Assembly (NCBI GenBank): GCA_003008705.1
Contig: PDUO01000014.1
Coordinates: forward strand, 213,608-277,607
From: Pezicula radicicola
Lineage: Eukaryota; Ascomycota; Leotiomycetes; Helotiales; Dermateaceae
Reading direction: 5' to 3'
Length of the DNA: 64,000 nt
A program made the translations under genes and the position numbers. Below the pieces are notes generated by a model. That model searched no databases and was not told the origin of the DNA. It saw only the letters and a list, made by a program, of their open reading frames with translations. Below, piece after piece: positions 23,552 to 33,605 of this stretch; the stretch's first letter is position 1, and every line of letters starts with the position of its first letter.

Positions 23552-23762
23552 GATCAATTGCGCAGATGCTTCTTCATGATGTTGTGAGATGTGGGAGGTC
23601 TGCGAGGCTGAAAGACAAGGTTTTCGACTAGCGCGGGGCTGACTTTCGGAGCAATCCTAGTTTTCCGCTAAGAATTTTGGGAGATTTGGGGATTGATAGT
23701 AATTTCCAACTTTAGGAAATATCAGTCTCTCTTTTGTGATTCTCCGACTATCATATTTTATA
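23552..23762. promoter_or_regulatory. Shared spacer of the divergent Trm7 and Mak5-like genes
   Basis: Only 211 bases separate the two start codons, which point away from each other. One compact bidirectional promoter presumably serves both RNA-biogenesis genes. I see no clear TATA element; the plus side has ATATTTTATA immediately before the Mak5 ATG. Confidence 0.6.
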
Positions 23763-26076
23763 ATGGCTCCAGAACAGAAGAAACGGGGAAGACCCGTACC
23801 AAATGCTAGTCAACGCAGCAAGAAGCGCCAAAAAATCGAACCTGCGCCGAAGAAAGATGCTGTGAAAACCGATGTGATCAAGCAGAAGGTCGCACTCGAT
23901 GCGCTGCCATGGAACGAGGTCGAGATGCCGGATATGTTCGAGGATGCTGAGGGATTCTTTGGCCTGGAAGAAGTAGAAGGTGTTGAAGTTGTGCGAGATG
24001 GGAATACAGTCCAATTTGTATGTTCTCTTGCAAGAAATTCAAAAGCAAATACTTATAGGTTATAGATGTCTGCCAAAAAGGTAGCTGATGACGACGAGGT
24101 TTTCGAGGGTTTTGGAGACGATGATTCTATAGAGACTAAAGAGCAAGATACACCAGCCGAAATCTTGGAACCAAGCAAGCCTGCGAAAGAAAAGAAGGCC
24201 AAGAAGGAGAAAAATAAGAAGAAACCTGCGAAGACCGAGGCGGAGGTAGAAACAGCTTCGGGCGATCTCAAAACCAACGTATTCAAGGCATTAGAAGAGG
24301 ATGCTGAAGAAGAAGGCGCAGATGTGTCGGCTTGGGACGAATTGGACCTATCATCCAATACTCTGACGGCATTATCGAAGCTAGGATTTGCCAGGCCGAC
24401 TCCAATTCAGCTGCAAGCTATTCCGGAGATTCTTGCTGGACATGATGTTGTGGGAAAGGCATCTACGGGTTCTGGAAAGACGTTGGCTTTTGGGATACCA
24501 ATTATTGAGAGCTGGATCGAGACTTATGGGGATTTGGATGATGATGAGCTAAAGAAACCAAGGCCTCCTACTGCGTTGATTCTCTCTCCCACAAGAGAAC
24601 TGGCACATCAATTATCAGCCCATTTGATCGCTTTATGTTCTGGAATGTCCAACTCTCCTTACGTTGCGGCAGTAACGGGTGGTTTATCCGTACAAAAACA
24701 GCAACGTCAATTAGCAAAGGCGGATATTATCATTGGTACACCAGGTCGATTGTGGGAGGTTATGAGCTCAAGCATCGAAATATCAGCCTCAATAAAGAAG
24801 ATTAAGTTCCTAGTTGTCGATGAAGCAGATCGCTTGCTTACTGACGGTCATTTCAAAGAAGCGGAAGAGATTATCAATGCATTGGATAGACAGCAAGATA
24901 CCGAGGAAGGAGATGAAGAGACAGTACCTGGGCGACAAACCCTAGTCTTTTCAGCTACCTTTGCCAAGGGTCTGCAGCAAAAACTAGCAGGAAAGGGAAA
25001 GCAGGGCTTAATGGACGGCAATGAGTCGATGGAGTATCTTCTGAAAAAGCTCAATTTCCGCGAAGAAAAGCCAAAGTTCGTGGATGTCAATCCTGTCTCT
25101 CAGATGGCTGAGAGGTTAAAGGAGGGACTGGTTGAATGTGCTGGGACGGAAAAGGTAAGATCACTCAATATTTCTAGGTTTGCTGTTTGCTAATACCTAA
25201 CAGGACTTGTACCTCTACGCTCTACTTTTGTATCATCCAAATCAACGGACACTAATCTTCACAAACTCCATACACTCTGTCCGCCGCCTCACACCACTCC
25301 TAGCAAACCTTAATCTCCCAGCACAAGCTCTACATTCCGAAATGGCACAGAAAGCACGTATGCGGTCCATCGAACGATTTTCCTCGCCAAAAGCAACAAA
25401 CTCAATACTCGTGGCAACAGACGTCGCTGCTCGTGGTCTCGATATTGGAGGCGTGCAACTAGTAGTCCATTACCATCTCCCTCGTGCCGCAGACATGTAC
25501 GTACATCGCTCAGGAAGAACGGCTCGAGCCGAAGCGTCAGGATCAAGTATTCTTCTCTGTGCACCAGAAGAAGTAGTCAGCATGAGGCGATTGGTTGCCA
25601 AAGTCCATGCGCAAAATGCCATTGCGGGCGGAGGTAGCAAATCAAAATACTACATGCGATCACTAGATCTTGACCGGAAAGTCGTTGCGAGACTAAAGCC
25701 ACGCCTAACGCTCGCTAAGAAAATAGCAGATAGTGCGTTGGCCAAAGAGAAGAAGGGCCACGATGATGAGTGGGTTCGCACTGCTGCTGAGGAACTGGGT
25801 GTTGATTATGACAGCGAAGAGTTTGAGGCCGCAGGTGGACAACGTAAAGGGAGGGGTACAGGTAGAAAGTTAAAGGAGAAGGAGTCAAGGGCTCTAACGA
25901 AAAATGAGCTTGGTGCTTTGAAAGCAGAATTGAAATCCTTATTAGCGCAAAGGGTCAATGTTGGGGTCAGTGAAAGATACTTGACTGCTGGCACTGTGGA
26001 TGTAAATGCTTTGTTGAAAGGCGCCAAAGGAGAATTCCTTGGGAGGGTTGATGGGATTGGTATGGAAGATTCGTAG
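23763..26076 (+). CDS. MAK5: DEAD-box RNA helicase, Mak5/DDX24 type
   Basis: Exons 23763-24017, 24066-25154 and 25204-26076 give 738 residues. Intron 1 is only 48 bp and uses the second of two nearby AGs to keep the frame (TVQF to MSAKK); intron 2 is 49 bp (GTAAGA...AACAG). The N-terminus is Lys-rich with ALPWNEVEMPDMFEDAEGF, a Mak5 hallmark. Helicase motifs in order: Q-motif region FARPTPIQLQAIP (193-205), ASTGSGKT (217-224), PTRELAHQ, TPGR, VDEAD (336-340), a SAT motif, then IFTNSIHSVRR, ATDVAARGLDI and YVHRSGRTAR. Mak5 is a nucleolar ATPase needed for 60S ribosomal subunit assembly. The C-terminal tail is basic with a Glu-rich helix. The insertion before motif III (EEGDEE) is common in this subfamily. 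Confidence 0.93.
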
Positions 26077-26453
26077 ATGTAAATGTATTCTTTAAAAAAT
26101 ATTGAATTGCATCTACTGTATATCTCAACTGCTTCTTAGTCCCTTAGTAAGGGGACTTTACTGTGTTATTCTAGATATTGTTGACCTCAACCTCTGCTAG
26201 AATTATTACATGAAAAATGTACTGTAGTCACGTAGAAAAGGAATTTATGGTATCAATCTTGTTAATTAGATACCTACGATAGCTGCCTATAGTGTCACGT
26301 ACAGTACTGTTATACCTGTAAAGCAATGCCAATTCTGCAATGGCCACGCGCTACTATCCTACCCGCTCAATCTATGTACTATTTCCAATGACCATGTTAA
26401 CTCCGTACCATTTCCTTTTCCTTTTTAATGCAATAACATAACGCTTACTCAAT
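26077..26453. other. Intergenic region between convergent genes
   Basis: AT-rich 3' flanks of the helicase (plus) and the 942-aa protein (minus). Contains one GTACAGTACTGT palindrome at about 26299-26310. Confidence 0.5.
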
Positions 26454-29282
26454 TCATAAATAGTCCTCATCATCCTCATCATCAGAATCCGACACAAACG
26501 GCGGTGGTAGAGGTACACTCTCAGTTAGAAGACTCTCCGGCAGTAATTGACTTTTTGTGAATATCTGCGATGATGCCATGGAAAGTGGTACTAACGGATC
26601 TGAGTTATTGTCCTCGGGGAGTGCTCTACGTGGAGTTGGTAAGCTCAATGGGGTGCTCGATGGACAATGGCGTACGGGTGATTCGAAGACGATTTCTACA
26701 TCGGAATCTCTGGAATCAGGACGTGTTTGGGTTGGTGGTTGGGTGAGATCCACTGTTGAAGCTTGTGAAGGACGGACTACTGGTTTGGCACGGGAAGAAG
26801 AGAAGTCTCTTAGTGGTACGTATCTCGTGTTTTTGTTCACACGATGAGGTGTCTCAGCGATCGGACTTGAGCCCAGTTGCGGTGAGGGCTCTTTCTTCGA
26901 TGGATGCTGGCTTGAAAAATGTTGGCTCGAGACTGCTTGAAACTGAGTAGACTCGCTGACAAGCTGTGCTTCTACTTCTTGTGTGTCGGTAGACGATGAC
27001 GAGGGTTTGTTCTTGGATGCAGTGAATATTGGTGGCTTTAAATTTGCCATAAGTTGACCAAGTGGACCTGGTGTTACAATGATCTCTTCATTGAGTCTCG
27101 GAACAGTTTGAAGCCATTCGTTTGCTTGCAGTTTAGATAAGTGCAGCGGATTCGCAAGCTCATATAGTTCCATGATCTCGTATGCAAACTTGGATGATTT
27201 GAACTCTGCGTTCCCCTTCCCTCCCTTTGCCTGGAGCTCACTTGGCTCTCCAGCATCGCGGATAACCACCATATATTTCAAGGTCTCAACTGGTTTGGTT
27301 TCATAGATCCATAGCCGAGAGACATCATCTGGCAACGGACTGTTGTGGCGGAAGTAGTACTTTATCGATCTGTCCACGATGCTTGTGACTTTATTCGGAG
27401 GGTAAGACACCAAAGCATCTGCTCCATACTTTCTTGGTCCCAATGCCCTCACATGCTGAGTTGAAAGACGTTGGCTTTCCATGGTTTCCATGTATTGGCT
27501 CTTTTCACCTTGTAGCTCTTCTAGAAGTTCGTCGCTCTGGCTTTCATGATGCTGGCTCTTTTCATATCGTTGTTCATCTAATAGTTCCTGGCTCGCACTC
27601 TCATTGGGGGTCACTCTACCACTCGATGTGGAAGAAATGTGTCGCTCAGCTTCCGCCAAATGCACCTGTGTTTCGGCACCAAATTCGTCGTAGCATGTTT
27701 CTGGGGTAAGGTCCTGCTCGAGGTCTTCCTCAGTTTTAATAACACAATCCACTGCCTCATCTCTCTCCGATACTTGACTTGGCGATCCAGGTCCACGAGT
27801 CTGAAGTGCATCTTCTTCAGGTTGCAGGTCCAGGTCTAAATCTTCGTCCCCTACTTCTTGATTAATAGAACCTGGTATGCTTTTATGCATTACATCTTTC
27901 TGAGGTCTTATCTCTAGATCATCCTCAGCTCCAGTCTCATCTTCGGCCTGCTTCTCTTGGCTAGGCCTGGCTTGAGATTCATAGTCTAGATCATCCTCGT
28001 CGTCTTCCTCTGAGTCTGAAATTTCTGTTTTGCCTATCGTTGCTGGTGGTGCATTCGAGGAAACAGGTGGCTGGATATGCGAAGACTGCGTCCTAAGTGT
28101 TGGGGAGTTTCTGACACGACATTTCGGTAGCGTAGGAGACTTTTCCGGCATATTGAACCTAACAACTTTTGGCGAACTTGGTAACCTCGGAGGTGATGAA
28201 GTAATCCGAGTTATAAGGCTCTCATTTTCCGTCTCGAACGTATCTTCAATTACGAGCTTAGGGGCCTTATGTGGAGTCGACTTTGGCCTCGGAGATATGC
28301 TGAATGGTATTGGCGCATTGATGGACCTTTCTCTTAGCGGCAACCGGTCAGATGGTGATTGTGGTTCTACAATTGTGTCGGTAAGTTGTAATGCTTCCCA
28401 TGATTCTTGTGCACGCCCCAGCCCTGGGATCTTTACAGCTCTCTCAGGCTTTTTCACATTCTGTGTTGTTCCATCTGGCTGCACCCTCTCCATCGTCCTG
28501 TTGGCATCTTTCCGCAATAAAGGTGACTGCTTTTGTGCTTGAGGTTTAAATACAGAGACAGGAGTCGCCGGCGATTGTGTTGCTGGTATCTCAGAACGCA
28601 GGTTGCGCTTTGGTGTTTGTGCCGGGGCCATCTTTGAAGCATTCCCGTCCTTGCTCTTAGCTATGCGAGATGGGTCTTTTCCACCTTGCTGACCGTTCGC
28701 AGACTCTTCATAAGTTTGATTTTGTCCATTTACAGGATCCATTGCTTGATATCCTTCCTCTTTATCCTCATGCTCGCCACTCAATTCCGAAAAGCTCCAA
28801 TCCATCTGTGTTAATCTCTGTGTATGGTATTTTGATTCCGAACTCGGCACATCTCCAAGTGTTTTCCTCCGTTTTTTCTTTTGATTTTGCTTTGGCTTCT
28901 CCTCTTCGCCATTATCGGTATCTTCCTCATCCCCAAGAGTTTTCCTGCGCTTCTTCTTCCGCTTTGCTTCCTCTTCTTCGTAGGCATCGACTTCCTCTTG
29001 GTCCTCCTCCTCTTCCTCCCCATCTTCGTCCCGTGGCCTGAACATCAAATAATCCATCTGCGTAAGGGTCTCTTGTTTGGGTATTCGAGCACCAGACTTT
29101 TTACCGTAAGACTTAATGCGCTTCTTCTTAGGCTTGAAGGTTTTCTGGACCAGAGGCGTTGATGAAGCATACACCCTATCTGGCGGCGCACTTATCTTCT
29201 TTCTCGTCTGTGAAGGCATCTTGTCTTGCCCTCTGTTGTCGCCACGATGTGTGGTATTTGCCATTGGCACCACTGGCATCAT
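26454..29282 (-). CDS. Large acidic, mostly disordered nuclear-type protein with one small folded domain
   Basis: Single exon, 942 residues. Basic nuclear-localisation-like clusters (PKKKRIK, KKKRRKTLGD twice at about 109-118 and 136-144) alternate with long Asp/Glu runs. A short motif LTQMD followed by an aromatic residue occurs at 73-77 and 157-161. Most of the protein (170-600 and 740-942) is low-complexity Ser/Pro/Glu sequence. The exception is about 606-735: QRLSTQHVRALGP, DALVSYPPNKVTSIVDRSIK, YYFR, SRLWIYETKPVETLKYMVVI and FAYEIMELYEL, ending in EEIIVTPG. The spacing resembles ASCH/PUA-like domains (substrate-pocket proteins that often touch RNA), judged by pattern only. The C-terminus is SDSDDEDDEDYL. 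Likely nuclear scaffold or chromatin/RNA-associated protein; function unknown. Two adjacent ATGs lie at the start. Confidence 0.75.
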   Translation of the reverse strand: MMPVVPMANTTHRGDNRGQDKMPSQTRKKISAPPDRVYASSTPLVQKTFKPKKKRIKSYGKKSGARIPKQETLTQMDYLMFRPRDEDGEEEEEDQEEVDAYEEEEAKRKKKRRKTLGDEEDTDNGEEEKPKQNQKKKRRKTLGDVPSSESKYHTQRLTQMDWSFSELSGEHEDKEEGYQAMDPVNGQNQTYEESANGQQGGKDPSRIAKSKDGNASKMAPAQTPKRNLRSEIPATQSPATPVSVFKPQAQKQSPLLRKDANRTMERVQPDGTTQNVKKPERAVKIPGLGRAQESWEALQLTDTIVEPQSPSDRLPLRERSINAPIPFSISPRPKSTPHKAPKLVIEDTFETENESLITRITSSPPRLPSSPKVVRFNMPEKSPTLPKCRVRNSPTLRTQSSHIQPPVSSNAPPATIGKTEISDSEEDDEDDLDYESQARPSQEKQAEDETGAEDDLEIRPQKDVMHKSIPGSINQEVGDEDLDLDLQPEEDALQTRGPGSPSQVSERDEAVDCVIKTEEDLEQDLTPETCYDEFGAETQVHLAEAERHISSTSSGRVTPNESASQELLDEQRYEKSQHHESQSDELLEELQGEKSQYMETMESQRLSTQHVRALGPRKYGADALVSYPPNKVTSIVDRSIKYYFRHNSPLPDDVSRLWIYETKPVETLKYMVVIRDAGEPSELQAKGGKGNAEFKSSKFAYEIMELYELANPLHLSKLQANEWLQTVPRLNEEIIVTPGPLGQLMANLKPPIFTASKNKPSSSSTDTQEVEAQLVSESTQFQAVSSQHFSSQHPSKKEPSPQLGSSPIAETPHRVNKNTRYVPLRDFSSSRAKPVVRPSQASTVDLTQPPTQTRPDSRDSDVEIVFESPVRHCPSSTPLSLPTPRRALPEDNNSDPLVPLSMASSQIFTKSQLLPESLLTESVPLPPPFVSDSDDEDDEDYL

Positions 29283-31103
29283 TGGCAGACTGTTGGCAAC
29301 TTAGGCAGCTGTTAGCTAGTTTCGCGTTGGCGTGTCGCGTCAGCGCGTGAATTTCACAACGCGTTAATTGGCTCGAGTAGTATCGATGTCATGATTAGTA
29401 AGCGAATTAATACTTCTTGGTGCTTCCACTTCTGATGCTTCTCCAAACTTGAGGCTGGATATATTTTTTCCTTTCCTTTCCAAAATTGCTTTATTACTCT
29501 GTACTTCATACTCCATACATCTCCTAACGTTTTTCCAATTCTGTTTCTGTTGTCAACTATGTGATTCACCGGCATAGTGACCATCATGGCAAACAGATAG
29601 ATGTGTGGAGCCCAGTAGTCTTTTACCAGTGGATGTGTTCAGAGCTGTACATTCAGATCCTATTTATTGAACTTCTGTTTGCATCTGTCTGTCTTCCACT
29701 ATTTCCGATTTCAGTTTAGTTATAAAAGGGGATCATTCACTGATTTTGCACGGGTCTAGCTTAGCGAGATGACCACTATTTCTTCTCAACACACCAATCA
29801 CCAGATTCTGCAGCGGCGCTTATTAAATAGACTCTCTATTCTACGGAATTCATGGCAGGAGATTTATCTGGCAAAATTAAGTAAATGAGTGGTTTACTTG
29901 ATTTGAGTAATTTACCTAAGTACTTCCAGGACCATAAACTGTCCTTCATATGTCCCCATAGCCGTAATCCAATGATCATCTGCAAAGAAATCTGTATGAT
30001 ATGCCTCATTCCCGTCATATTTTCTGGCAATGACCTGCTTTGCCGAGATATTGTCTCTACAGTACTACTAAATCAACGCTCATAACCACAGGTAGTGTCA
30101 AATCGATCAAAAACTTTTATGCATTAAGGGCAGAGATAACGATACTCAACTGAAAGATGCGTTGTTGAGGTTATCGAGCACCTAAGATGTCGCTATTAAT
30201 ATTTCATAGTCTCAATTGGTCCTCCTCGCTTCGTTGATTCCTCCTCTAGATGCTCTCCACGTAGGGCTAGACCTCCAGCCTTCCCTTTCAACCGATTTCA
30301 TCTTTCCTTTTCATTTCATCAACTTTCTCTCTTCATTATCAATCAACTCTTGCACGGTGTGTTACTCAATTCTTCCCTAGTTCATCGAATAGCTGGGAAA
30401 CCTCCATGATGAGCTTCCTTGTCATCTGGGAGAGCTTTCACTGGCACCCACAGCAGAAGATGGCCAGAAGACAATGTTTCTGTTGCTCGTCCGCCATCTT
30501 TTTATTGGAACATTTCCTGCACTTTTCCCTGCCATAAACTCTCATACTAACGTATTCGATAGCAAGTTCCGACCATCATACTGGCAGCATCGTTATTAGC
30601 ACCGATATCAACAGCAAGATCCATAGCAGCAATAATCATTAACTACCCTCACCCACAACCATAAAAGCAGATCTTTTTAAGTGCGTGCATTGACTCTCCC
30701 CTGCCTACTCACTTTTCTAACGAATCCCTAGATACCAGACGTATGTCAATACCTTCTCGCATCCTCATACACATCGTACAGCTTCCCTGAGTCAAGACAG
30801 CACAAGAAATTAGACACGAACAGTATAGGCTGTGCATTGTCCAAAGCTGACTTTATGAGAACAGATGAATCCTGCAAATTACGGTCAGCCTGTTAATGAT
30901 CAACATGACAACGGTCGGCGTGGACATGGTCGTGATATATCCCTTTGCTCCTGACCGTCCTGTGGTAGGAGCTGTGAGGTAATTTGACTGCAAGTAGCTG
31001 TGATACTCGTAGTGGTACAAGTCTAGTCTTCAGACTATTCTGTATTCCCAGCCTCTTCGTATGATGGCACTGGAGTAGAGCTCTGATAATGAGCAGCTCC
31101 AAA
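29283..31103. other. 1.8-kb region without a clear gene; possible spliced non-coding transcript at 30.2-30.9 kb
   Basis: From about 30290 the plus strand looks like a fungal 5' leader (CATCAACTTTCTC, TCAATCAACTCTTGC). Several intron-like units follow, such as a donor GTGCGT near 30680 with CTAAC and CCTAG ending at about 30732, and GTATGT at 30742 with CTGAC and AACAG ending at about 30864. The only frame after the last acceptor begins with ATG at 30865 and has 29 codons (MNPANYGQPVNDQHDNG...). It could be a small-protein gene or a non-coding transcript; I cannot decide. The rest holds nothing recognisable. Confidence 0.35.
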
Positions 31104-33605
31104 TTAGTCGTCATGACGATTCGCAGCAGCAGCATCTCCTTCCTCTTCCTCTTCCCTAATTTCAACTAGCTCCCTCTCCAGTTGCTTCGTCAGTCTCTCG
31201 AGAACCCACTCCGCTTCTTCTTTGTTGCCCATAAGAGGACTCCTATTACCAATCCAACTCCATTTAACAAGCTTCTGATCTCCCTCTTCGTCCTTTTTTG
31301 TAGTTCCAAGTCCCTCCCCATCTGGCTTGGGATTTCGTAACGCTTTCCTATGCATGCTTGCATCACTCTCGTCCTCGCCAATTAGTTTTAGATACCATGC
31401 GAATTCATCGTACGTATAATTTCTGGGCGGCGAACTATTCAAGTGTTTCATTACTTTCGAGATTTCTTTCATCAGTATAACGTGGTAATGTCGACGGCTC
31501 TTGGGTAGTTCGTCTGGAATTTCCTCATGTCCCCTTTTTTGTGCCTGCTTCATCTCCTGGCTAGCTTTGTCGCCTTGCACTTTCTGTGCCGCGGACTCTG
31601 GGCCGTCTTTTCGGTGGTGATCTTTCTCTTCATTGTGGGTCTGTCCCTTCCTAGGGTTGCTTTCGCCCAGAATTCCGGGTGGAGTTTCTTTCATTTCTTC
31701 ACCAAACATCCTCCCTAGTGTGACTTTATGAGCTGTTTCCTTCAAAGACATCTTAATGCCTTGTTCTCCTGGCAATACTGTAAAATTTCCGATATACAGT
31801 GTCAAGTCACGGATCCCTTTCACAATCGTGTCACCCATGTTGCTAATGAGGATTGTCAAAGAAGGGATGGCGAGAAGCGACCAAAAGACGAAGAATGGTT
31901 TTCCTGAATTGGACTGTGGGTAGAAATCGCCATAACCGATCGTCAAGAGCGATGTATATGCGAAGTACAAGGATCCGAAATACGACCAATCCTGTCCGTA
32001 TTCGCAGGCCTGGAAGATTGCTGCTCCCGCGAACCACAATATGAACCAGGTTCCTCCTGATATGGCGAGAGACATCCATTTGCGATTTGTTGCCGCTGCT
32101 TCCTGGACCTTTCTCATCAATTCAAATTCCTGCTGACGACGAGCTTGTTCAGTCAATCCATCTCTGTCTTGACTAGCCTTCAGCGTCGAGCTTCGAGAAA
32201 AATCCGTATTCTCATCCACTATAGGTTTCAGTATACCGTCCTTTCCTTTCTTCTTCATCCTTTTCAGAACTACGCGTCGATGCTTCTCGACCATCCTGGC
32301 TCCTATCTTTGCCTTACCGCGTTCGAGTACCAGAGAGCGGATAGAACCAATGACCAAACCAAGGATAATTATGCCACCAATGGCGAAGGGAAATAGAAGT
32401 GCCCTTCCAAGATGGGTCATTGGGGAATAGTCACCGATACCAACAGTGAGAAGTGTAAAGTTTGCCCAATACAATGCATCAAGATATTGCCTTGGAAAAT
32501 CGGGGTTAGTTTATTTGTACTAGATAGCTCTGGAGATAGCCCAACCAGGAATCGGAGCAGACTAACCAGGACTCAATATGGGCGTAGACGGATGCCCCTG
32601 CCATGAGGTACACAAGGAAACTGATTGTCTGTAACATAAGCGTTCGCTGGCTCATCGTCAATTTGAACTCCTTGTCATAGTGGCCTCGGAGAGCACCGAG
32701 GGCTGTGAAAGACATCAAGGTAGCAACAATGAAGTATAAACCCGCTGAAAAAATGGCATAGTAAAAGGCTTGCGTGAAGGCGTGTTCCGAAGCCGGTTCG
32801 AGTTTGAGAGGGCCAGCAGCACATGTGACGAGTCCGACCAAGGTAAATGAGGAAATATACCTAAGTCTTATGTTAGTCTTCTGGTTGTCTATCTTTCTTT
32901 TCAGGTGCAACTTGGACGACGAAAGAACGAGAGAGGCTTGGAACTACAAGTCACCTGTCTGCAGCTGGATTTGAAGAAGAAAGGTCCTTACCACCCCACG
33001 ATCGTTATAGGTTGCGCAATGGAAAAACGGACCCTTCTAGCCATGTTTAACAGGAGGAAAAAATTTGAAATGAGAGCTATAGCGAGTTGTACAGAGTTTA
33101 CAGCAATCAGCCACGTTGGATCGGTAATGTAGATACCATGTTCCTCGACGGCACTAGGCGGAATGTAAACTCTCCCTTTCAGAAACTTGAAGTTAGTCTG
33201 CTTGTTCTAGATGGCTGATTTGGGAGCAATGAGTACAAACAATGTACGATGAGGGCGCAAATACTAAAGGCTGATGCCATAGGCCCAAAGGTACCTTTGG
33301 TCAGAAAACCGGAGTTAGTTTACTTGTTCTGGATATGTGGGGGAGTAACTCAAACATGATTTAGGAGCAATGAGTAAATTAACGACTCACCTGCGATGAG
33401 TGGGAAGCCCGTTGATAACATCCACCAACGACTATTGCAATCAATGTTAGGGTTTGTTTACAAGAAATAGAGTAGATCCAGACACTTACCTAGGCTCCAA
33501 AAATGCCTGTTCGTCCTCCTCCTTTTCCTCCTCCTCATCGGTAGCCTGTTTCTCTACATCTCTGGCGTCTGTGGAGATTGGTTCATCAAGTCCCGGATCG
33601 TTCAT
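31104..33605 (-). CDS. TOK1: TOK1-type two-pore outward-rectifier potassium channel
   Basis: Six minus-strand exons: 33605-33490, 33431-33391, 33294-33241, 33175-32992, 32860-32567 and 32490-31104, giving 691 residues. All joins keep phase, and three rebuild Trp codons. After an acidic N-terminus (EEEEKEEDEQ) come four membrane segments (LSTGFPLIAG with FGPMASAFSICALIV, WLIAVNSVQLAIALISNFF, ISSFTLVGLVTCAAGP, FYYAIFSAGLYFIVATL). Then come two pore modules with selectivity filters TVGIGD (245-250) and TIGYGD (413-418). This 8-TM, two-pore plan is unique to fungal TOK channels, which release K+ at the plasma membrane on depolarisation. The C-terminal 250 residues are charged and cytosolic. Exons 2 and 3 are only 41 and 54 nt. 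Introns 2, 3 and 5 belong to one repeated sequence family (see findings). Confidence 0.92.
32491..32566 (-). repeat. Introner-like intron, copy in K+ channel intron 5
   Basis: 76-bp intron (GTTAGT...CCAAG). Its 3' half, ATCTAGTACAAATAAACTAAC, aligns in order with the 3' block of the family, and GCTCCGATTCCTG matches the region after the ACTCATTGCTCCT block. Most diverged of the K+ channel copies. Confidence 0.6.
33176..33240 (-). repeat. Introner-like intron, copy in K+ channel intron 3 (internally deleted)
   Basis: 65-bp intron with an unusual GTTTGT donor. Contains TACTCATTGCTCC near the donor and CTAGAACAAGCAGACTAAC near the acceptor, but lacks the central GAGTTACTCC block, which looks like an internal deletion. 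Confidence 0.75.
33295..33390 (-). repeat. Introner-like intron, copy in K+ channel intron 2
   Basis: 96-bp intron (GTGAGT...CAAAG) with all three family blocks: ACTCATTGCTCCT, GAGTTACTCC and AGAACAAGTAAACTAACT. The last block carries the CTAAC branch point. Confidence 0.85.
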
